This document shows positions 56,882 to 64,000 of a stretch of 64,000 bases of DNA, piece by piece. Source of the stretch: Steromphala cineraria (Eukaryota > Mollusca > Gastropoda > Trochida > Trochidae); contig OU744723.1 in the NCBI GenBank assembly GCA_916613615.1, positions 33,176,171 through 33,240,170 on the forward strand, in the 5' to 3' direction. Under the pieces are notes generated by a model that was not told the origin of the DNA, ran no database searches, and saw nothing but the letters and a program-made list of their open reading frames with translations. The stretch's first letter is position 1, and the number at the start of each line of letters is the position of its first letter. A program made the translations under genes and the position numbers.

Positions 56882-56996
56882 GTGTATGGTTGAGATAATG
56901 ACCTACAGCCGAGTAGGTATCGGATATAACCTTCAAGCGACAGCGAGAAGGTTATATCCGATAGCTACGAGGATGTGGTCATTATCTCACATACAC
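56882..56996. repeat. Foldback palindrome 5 (about 50-bp arms)
   Basis: GTGTATGGTTGAGATAATGA and GGTATCGGATATAACCTT pair with AAGGTTATATCCGATAGC and TCATTATCTCACATACAC, around a CAAGCGACAGCGAG core. Arms are imperfect in the middle. Confidence 0.88.
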
Positions 56997-57322
56997 CACA
57001 TGGCTCTACCAATTTGCATTTTAACAAATATTCAGTTACAATGTATTTGATAGTTGTTGTTATGGGGTAAAACTTTAATGCACTCAACTTCTTAACATTC
57101 CATTTGCACAATACACGAATGTCACGTGCTGATTGCGCATGTCATGAGGAAGTTGTCAATCAGACAAATCTGAGCAAGAAGCAATCTGTTTTTAGTTGTT
57201 TCGACTTACAAAAAACACCAATATTCTACATTGACCTGAAATTAGATAATGTGAATTCAATTTGTCAAAAACGTCACCGAAATTGTGATTCATTGCAAAT
57301 GATATTCTTATGTTTAATACAC

Positions 57323-58323
57323 TAATCAGTCCATCAAATATTTCCCTCTTCATGAAGCAAAAGGTGTTGCTGCACGGACGTTGTCAATTTCACCTTGTAA
57401 TTCACGGATTTTAAGTAAATATATCACATCACACGAGCTTTACAAAATCGAAAGCACATGGTTTGAAGGTGGAGACGAAAATGAAGTGGTCTCTTGTTTT
57501 GAACAAATTTATGGCCCTGTTTCAATGTCTTTTCAGGAGGAAGTAAAGGTGAGTTGAACTTTTAAGTATATTCATGTATTTGCCGCTTAATTTTATTTAT
57601 ACGTGGATCTACGAAAATGCTAAAGTATGTTACAGAGGGTTTACACGGTATAATACAAGCTGGCTATAACCAAGTTAATATTTATGCATTTCGCTGTTGA
57701 AAAATGATTGTTAATGTAATTATTCTTTTCTATATAATTTAGTAATGTATATAGCAATGTGTACATAATATTGATAAATAATGTTAAGGGGTGCTTAAAA
57801 GCTTATTACCCTGGAATTAATTTAGCATGTTTCTTTCTTACAATTAATCACATTATTCGACATTCATCTTTCAAATATGATTGGTCCATTAAAAAGTATA
57901 CTCTTAACATTATTCAAAAGTTAGATTCAAAATGTTTTGAAATAAACTTAGAAAAAATATTCATACCTAGAGAGAGATCAACATTAAGCAATAAAGTCAA
58001 ACATCGATAAGCGATTTACAAAGATCACTGACGATACACTTTTGTTTCAGGGACTACAGTCATATTGACACTTGATTGACTTTCCAAACAACATTAAAGT
58101 CGACCTTATTACGGATAATTCAACATACACCATAATTATGCATGGAACAGAGTTTAGGTTGTTAAAGGATTGGAATCATTGTTCACTTGAAGTATGTGTC
58201 CTACTTGCTGAAGCTTTCCAGCTAACCGAAAACGACGTGAATTTGTGTGTGAGTGTTAAGATGAAAATACTAGAAGACCTTGAGGTCTGCATTCATCATG
58301 GATTAGCACACAGCACAAAATGA
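57323..58323 (+). other. Weak coding-like signal, unidentified
   Basis: An open stretch from 57323 ends at a good donor (GAAGTAAAG|gtgagt, about 57549) with a protein-like end, YKIESTWFEGGDENE then VSMSFQEEVK. After an acceptor (tttgtttcag, 58050) a second open stretch (58072-58323) contains VCVLLAEAFQLTENDVNL. Joined in phase 0, a TGA at 58066-58068 interrupts. I do not recognise the protein. It may be a small gene with one defect, or chance. Confidence 0.25.
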
Positions 58324-58506
58324 TATCACCATGTGGTGCATTTTATAGTAAAATAAGCTATAAATCTGTAAATAAACTACGTTTTAAAATTGTTTTGATA
58401 TCATGTATTCTTTCGTAAATATGTCTTTGATACAAAGTCAACATTTCAAGGTGTTGGGTACCTTGCCGTACCCTAGAACACAGTGGTTGTAAGTTCTTTC
58501 GAGGTG

Positions 58507-58553
58507 CGATACCACAAAGAAGTGAGGCGAAGCCGAACTTGTTTGTGGTATCG
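58507..58553. repeat. Foldback palindrome 6
   Basis: CGATACCACAAA and TTTGTGGTATCG arms around GTGAGGCGAAGCCGAAC, again with a GGCGAAG core. Confidence 0.8.
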
Positions 58554-58699
58554 AACCGAGAACACATCGACCAAACGCACATTGGATGTGAAGAGGTAAG
58601 GTTATAAATATAACCATCGCACGCCTGGTTATACGAAATAGTTAACCTCTGATAATGACCTGATAACCACACCTCGTGGTGTATTGTCAATCAAAATAT

Positions 58700-59870
58700 T
58701 ACTTGAAAAGACGGCTAGATAAAAAGGAAAAACGAAACTTTAAACACCAACTAGACTTAAGTTTAATTTTATATGACATTTCGCAAGAGATATTTAGTTG
58801 TGCGTAGGCATATCGGGAGTAAAGCAACGGCACACGCGTATGAATTTGGAGATTGACTCCTTATGAAATCCTCTAGACTCTATAAACCTTTTTTTAAGAA
58901 TCTTAGTTTTTACCGTATAGAATTATATGGGTAATATAAACAATAACCAACTCGTGACGGGGAATGACAGATTATCTTTCCCTCGTTATATTAATTTCGT
59001 AAATCTCGAGCCTCGGCGAGTTGTTGTCTAATTACTTTATATGACAATCCAAATTAAATACATAATTCATGAGTAATATGATATGCATGAGTTATTATTC
59101 AAGAGATTATATATTATTTGAAAATCCTGTCACTTGCCCTTTGAAGGACTGTTCACGTTTTTGTCAAATCCATTTATTAAACCTTCCTAAATAAATAATA
59201 CTTTAATTTCAAACATCTCATAACTCAATAACCCTTTTTTTACTTAACTGTTACAAGTTATTTCGTTTGTCACATGACTCCTTTAGTTGTAAAAGGAAGA
59301 TTGCTAATCAATTGATAACATTTATTTTTCTCTCAGCAAAATAAATTCATCTTGTGCTACTGTGTCCTTTTACTTAGCCAGTCACTTGGGTTGTATGTTT
59401 GTTATGCATTGTTGTGCAATTGGCTTACATATATACAGTGATCAAGTGAAATGCTGAATTATTTTAAGAAAGCTGAATTTATTGAGTAAAACTTTTATTC
59501 TGAGTGAACGTGTTTGATATGATATTATCTAAACGCCTTTTACATATAAGTAGTCACATGGACCCTCATAGAAATTATTTTTCTGCTGCCCCCAGATATC
59601 ATATCCAGTGATGTTATTCTGGCATTTTGTACTAGACTGTGGCGATATCGTGTTCTCAAGGAATCAACTGTGACGTTTTAGACGCGTTAATAGTCCGTCA
59701 GGTACGTTGGTTGTCATTACCATTTTGGGTGGCAAAGAATTATTGGCCTTAATAAATTGCTATGGCTATGTGTATAATGAAAAAATATGATAGCAGTTTC
59801 AAATAAGTAGCTTTTAGGTTTGACACAACTTTAAAGTACGGCACCAGAAGTCTTATTCCAATATCTGTAT
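58700..59870. other. Non-coding, no feature recognised
   Basis: AT-rich. A loose inverted pair near 58950-59035 (CCAACTCGTGACGG / CTCGGCGAGTTGTTG) may be a worn foldback. Nothing else is visible. Confidence 0.4.
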
Positions 59871-59879
59871 ATGAAACTA

Positions 59880-61784
59880 GTTCATGAGAAAATAGCATCC
59901 CGTCGGCCATTTTCCAATATGGCGACCTCCTTGACAACTGGATAAACAGGAGATGCTGTGCTAAAAAACAGCATACTTGGACAGTTTCAGCCATTGTAAG
60001 TACATAGTTTTGATATCATATGATTAGTTTCAATCAGGAATTAGATTGACATACTCAAATAACTTTATATGTGTTTTTTAAGAAGTTTTAAATCTTGTTG
60101 TACCACCTCACCATTTGACCTATACATTATCATTAAAATATGAAAATGTTTTTAATATGATCTGAAATTATTTGTAAGGATTTTTGACAAAACAGACATT
60201 GTAATAATGTAACCTCCTTTGGTTATTTCACATAAATATTGAGTGACATGGTCAAAAACAAATTGCAATTTGAAACAGGTCACACTCAAACTTTTTACAC
60301 ATATACTATTTTCCTATCAGCTTCTCATATATGTGCAAGGCTTCTGTTGAATTCAATAAGTTCATTAATTTTAAACATTTATTAGCGTTTTTATCCCAAA
60401 ATAAATGTACAAAATATATTTTTAATTATTGCAGAACATATTTCTCTAATTATATTTCTAATTAATAGATTAATTCTAAAAATTTCTAGAAAATTAAAAA
60501 CATATCAAAATAATTTTTTGGGCATATGCATTGCTTTCATTTCATTATTATCTCGTTAATTGCAACAAATTACAAATTTGTTTTCATCTGAAGGAGAAAT
60601 AAGTAAATTTTGGCATTTTCCCAGTTATTTTAACAAAATGAATTAATTATATTGCTATATGATTATAATAATATATATATATTTTTGTGTATTCAAAATG
60701 ACATTAAGAAATTGTGATTTACTTGAATAGTGATTGGTGAATTGGCAATTATTATCTCTTTTTATCTTTTCAGTTTACAGTCATTCAGTAGATCAGAATC
60801 AGTCACCACCAATGATCATGTTGAAGAGAGAGTTTCAAATTGACCTTGAAAGAAGCAGTCATCATGTACATGTTTCTTGTTGTAAGTATTTTATATGTCT
60901 TCAATGTTAAAAAAATCAAAAAAGTGTCAAACACCATCTCATATTGTTTTTTTTAGCAATAATAAATTAGGAAGGAATGGATAATCCTGATTAATAGATA
61001 TTAACTAACTCTATAGCAAATGATTCAGTAAATCCAACTGAAGTTTATTCACAAAAATACAAATATTTTTTCCATCACTAACTTAGTTTTTGAACATATT
61101 TCAGATGGATATAATTGTTGTTTTCTTATATTGAAATTGACTGAATATTCCTTGGAACAACACTTGACTATATTCTATCTCCTAAATTTCCTTTCAGCTC
61201 CTGTCACTACCTACTGATACCTATGAGAGCCAAAATCCCAAATTACTTGGAATATGTGCTTAATGAGTCACTGGTGTGAGTACTATTATCAATAGATTAC
61301 TGTAACTTCTTTATATTACAGTTCTTTAGACTTTCATGTCATCATATTGATTTACAACAGTTTAATTTCATACTTCTACCTAACTAATTAGCTATATTAA
61401 CTATTACTACCATGTGTCTCTTATTATATCTTAAAAGACTTAAGTTTATTAATGTAAAATGTATTCTTGTATTGCAGGTGACAAAGAATGAAAGAAAGAG
61501 TTACCATTGGATGGCAAACAAAACTATAGATTTAATCATGTAAGTATCTTTGTATACTAAATATTATAATCAATCATATCAAGTGAACTTATTGATTTGT
61601 GTAATCATCTAAAACGATAATCTTATTATAGCAACATTGCCATGATTACCGTATGCTCATCATAAAGTAAAAACAATATTTTGATTAATATATATGTTCA
61701 ATTTTATGCATTTTATCTTATTTTCAGGAAACTATAGGTGCTGTTATCCTTCCGCTGTTATTGACATTGAATGTTCTTGTGATC
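59880..61784 (+). other. Run of short 5' non-coding exons
   Basis: A likely first exon ends at CAGCCATT|gtaagt (59995) and contains ATGGCGACC-type promoter-proximal sequence. Next come 60774-60881, 61198-61275, 61478-61539 and 61728-61800, each with a pyrimidine-AG acceptor (ttttcag, ctttcag, attgcag, ttttcag) and a good donor (gtaagt, gtgagt, gtaagt, gtaaat). All reading frames are broken, so these would be 5' UTR exons leading to the ATG at 61785. This is inferred from splice signals only. Confidence 0.5.
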
Positions 61785-62859
61785 ATGGACTCAAATGCAG
61801 GTAAATAAAACATAAGATGTATATAATAATTTCTAGTAATTTACTGTAAATACATTTGATTGAAATTGAATATCAATATAGCCACCATTTCAGCCATATT
61901 GTAAAATCAACAGGTTGAGGTTTTTGCAGGTTGGCTGCAATGCTCTGTCACTATTTTCTTTACATAATTAAATTACCATTTTATTAAATGGGAAATTGAA
62001 TATCCATAGCAAAAAATTATTATACTGCAATTTGACAAATGGGATTTGAAAGAAAGTAATCAAAGTGTATAATATTTAGGCTTTCATTAGATGTTTCAAT
62101 AACAATAACATTAAATGTTTTTAAATTTTATTGCAGATGGGAAATCAGCATTTTGCATGATACACTATGCTCAAGTGCAAGATGATGAACTTGTGTCACC
62201 AAGAGATGCTGATTCCTGGGCTACTCTATTGAATGCTGCTAAACTTAGAGGGCATGAAGAACTGATCAAGGTTTCATCTAACGTCAATGAAGATGGCATC
62301 CCTGAATTATTCTATCACAGGAAATGTAGGCAATTATTCACTATGAAACGAGATCTTGACAAGCTATCGAAAGAAGGAAGTGAGCAAGCACCAGAAAAGA
62401 AGGAAAGACGAAGGTCAATGCGTGACACTTCAATATGTTCCAATATTCTACCATCAACTTGTATCTTCTGTAAAGCATCAAAATACATCAAAGGATCAAA
62501 AAGCAGAGAGCCATTAAATCAGTGTGTAGAAGAAAAATCACATAAAAGCATCATTGCAGCTATTCTCAAGAAAAACGATGTGTCTCTCTTCCCACTTACT
62601 GCTCGGGATTTGATAGCCTCTGAAGCAAAATACCACCGATGACAAGTGGACCATCGACTGGATGGATGGCAAACCAGCACCAGACAGTGTACTTGAACTT
62701 ATCTCATGTTCATGCAGAAAAACCTGTAACAGTCAGTGCCCCTGTGTTTTGAATAGACTGAAATGCTCAGAACTGTGTAAGCTGAAAGACTGTGAGAATC
62801 AGGATGGTGAGGAGGATGTGCTACCTGATATCGAGGAACCGCAGGAGATGGATTTCTAG
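61785..62859 (+). pseudogene. Cys-rich protein with C-terminal CXC-like motif, shortened and frameshifted
   Basis: The ATG at 61785 (MDSNA) in exon 61785-61800 splices (g|gtaaat; attgcag to 62136) into 62137, giving 173 residues to a TGA at 62640-62642. Visible: HYAQVQDDELVSPRDADSW, the Cys/His motif FYHRKCRQLFTMKRDL, CIFCKASKYIKGS and ARDLIASEAKYHR. The coding sense then resumes one frame over (62645-62859) with WTIDWMDGKPAPDSVLELI, a CXC (tesmin-like) cluster CSCRKTCNSQCPC and an acidic end. These two halves recall the ends of a much longer uncharacterised protein family that I associate with invertebrates and possibly with transposons; the middle appears to be deleted. It could instead be a short working 173-aa protein. 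Function unknown. Confidence 0.6.
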
Positions 62860-62862
62860 TTC

Positions 62863-64000
62863 TTCATATGAATGTTTTGTATTTTGAATTATGAGGTATT
62901 AGGAACACTTGTGAAGTTAATGTATGAATAGTAGTGAACAACATTACCATGAGTCAAGATAAGTATTTCATGCAACAACAATGAGTGCTAAATTTGTAAA
63001 TATCCTTTCAAATGTTCATGTTTGCTATTTTAATTCAATATACATTGTAAATGAATAATTTTGTTAACAATGAAAAGGAAAATACTTTTTAAAAAGTCAT
63101 GATTGTCATATATATGTTCCCAAATATTTAAATGTTCAAAATATTATAATCTCAAAGACTGATATTGACAAGCTATTCAAGGCACTATTATGTACTGATC
63201 TTGCCTATCTGTTGTTGCCACACTGAACCAGAACGCATCACTAGTCTTCAAATAGCAAGTCATTATTGTGATTATATTAATGAAAATTGCACAAAACATG
63301 TTTCTAAGATTGAATATGAAGTTTAGAGAATGTTAATATTTTGACTTTGTATATGTACTGAAAATTGTTGAAATATAAGTACTTTTATGAAGATTTTGAA
63401 AACCCCTTGTTTCCATGGCAACCGTAACAGATTCAAAGCAAATATTTCATATTTTATGGTTTACAGTAAATAATTATTGCTGAATAAATAAATAAAATTG
63501 TTATTAAAATGATTATTTATTCAAAGAGCATGTTTGTAATTATTTCAATGAAGTAAAGTGTAACACATGGAAAGAAAGATGAAAATCGGCAAGATCGGAA
63601 GGGGTATCTTTGGGGGGTCACTGATACTCTAAGCTACTCAATAGAAGTTGCTATCATATTTTTTTTTAAACAATGAATCATATACCTTTAAAAAATTAAA
63701 TGATCACAATGCCACCTTTAATGGTAATGATGACCAATTTTGGGGGTCGTACCTGATGGACTATAATAAGAGATCTTAATAACATCGATCTTGTAGAGTT
63801 TTATGTTTTTCATCACACTTATGACAAAGCCATTGCATATTTCACTCTGACATTTGTAATCAATCTGTAACGATATGATTAAAGTTTTCACGTAATAACC
63901 TTGATAAAATAAGATATTTCACACTTCTGCACAACTGTATTTTTGAACGTGTGTCATGATATATGATATATGAATTGAATATGTATAAAGATAAAGTATA
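62863..64000. other. 3' flank; candidate polyA signal, otherwise non-coding
   Basis: AATAAATAAATAAA at 63483-63496 is a plausible polyadenylation signal for the upstream transcript. GGGGTATCTTTGGGGGGTCA at 63601-63620 and AATTTTGGGGGTCGTAC at 63734 resemble each other, but no feature could be assigned. Confidence 0.35.

Overview
The window looks like nuclear DNA of an invertebrate animal, most likely a bivalve or other lophotrochozoan. It is AT-rich with long non-coding stretches, short exons joined by GT-AG introns, a TRIM-type RING/B-box gene with an NHL-like C-terminus, an SLC22 transporter gene, and a dense mixture of LINEs, a DIRS-like element, SINEs, TTAA-flanked miniature elements, foldback palindromes and tandem repeats. 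The bivalve assignment is inference from this mixture; no single gene proves it.

Layout. 1-7400: a TTAA-flanked miniature element, a 21-bp minisatellite joined to a SINE-like repeat, and a decayed, intron-containing Crypton-type tyrosine recombinase gene (3090-5592), with several foldback palindromes in and around it. 7450-20095: two diverged copies of one duplicated block lying downstream of a TRIM gene. The first copy is split by a 6157-bp DNA transposon (8131-14287) with identical 117-bp terminal inverted repeats and a 5-bp target duplication; that transposon holds a TTAA-flanked element, which holds a LINE fragment. The second copy is split by a 1.05-kb piggyBac-like element. 20096-22406: the TRIM gene on the minus strand, carrying one frameshift. 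22715-27125: a tandem duplication covering what is probably the TRIM promoter and 5' exon.

31299-41980 holds the best gene in the window: ten exons that join to exactly 1668 nt and encode a 555-residue SLC22 transporter. One intron carries a TTAA element, and another carries a decaying tandem array of the end of the preceding exon with its splice donor. 42640-47560 is a retroelement cluster: a SINE copy, a LINE reverse-transcriptase fragment, and a strikingly GC-rich DIRS-like gag/RT fragment inserted head-to-head against it. 52445-53785 is a 35-bp satellite that ends in a foldback. 55300-56470 is a LINE ORF1 region. 59880-62862 is a gene with a run of short non-coding 5' exons leading to a small, internally shortened Cys-rich protein with a C-terminal CXC-like motif.

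Only the SLC22 gene looks intact. The TRIM gene, the recombinase and the Cys-rich gene each carry at least one frame disruption. The strongest signals for follow-up are the 6.2-kb inverted-repeat transposon with its nested elements, the 194-bp Mutator-type foldback family with two perfect 9-bp target duplications, the recombinase whose intron separates the H-x-x-R motif from the tyrosine, and the repeated splice donors in SLC22 intron 8.
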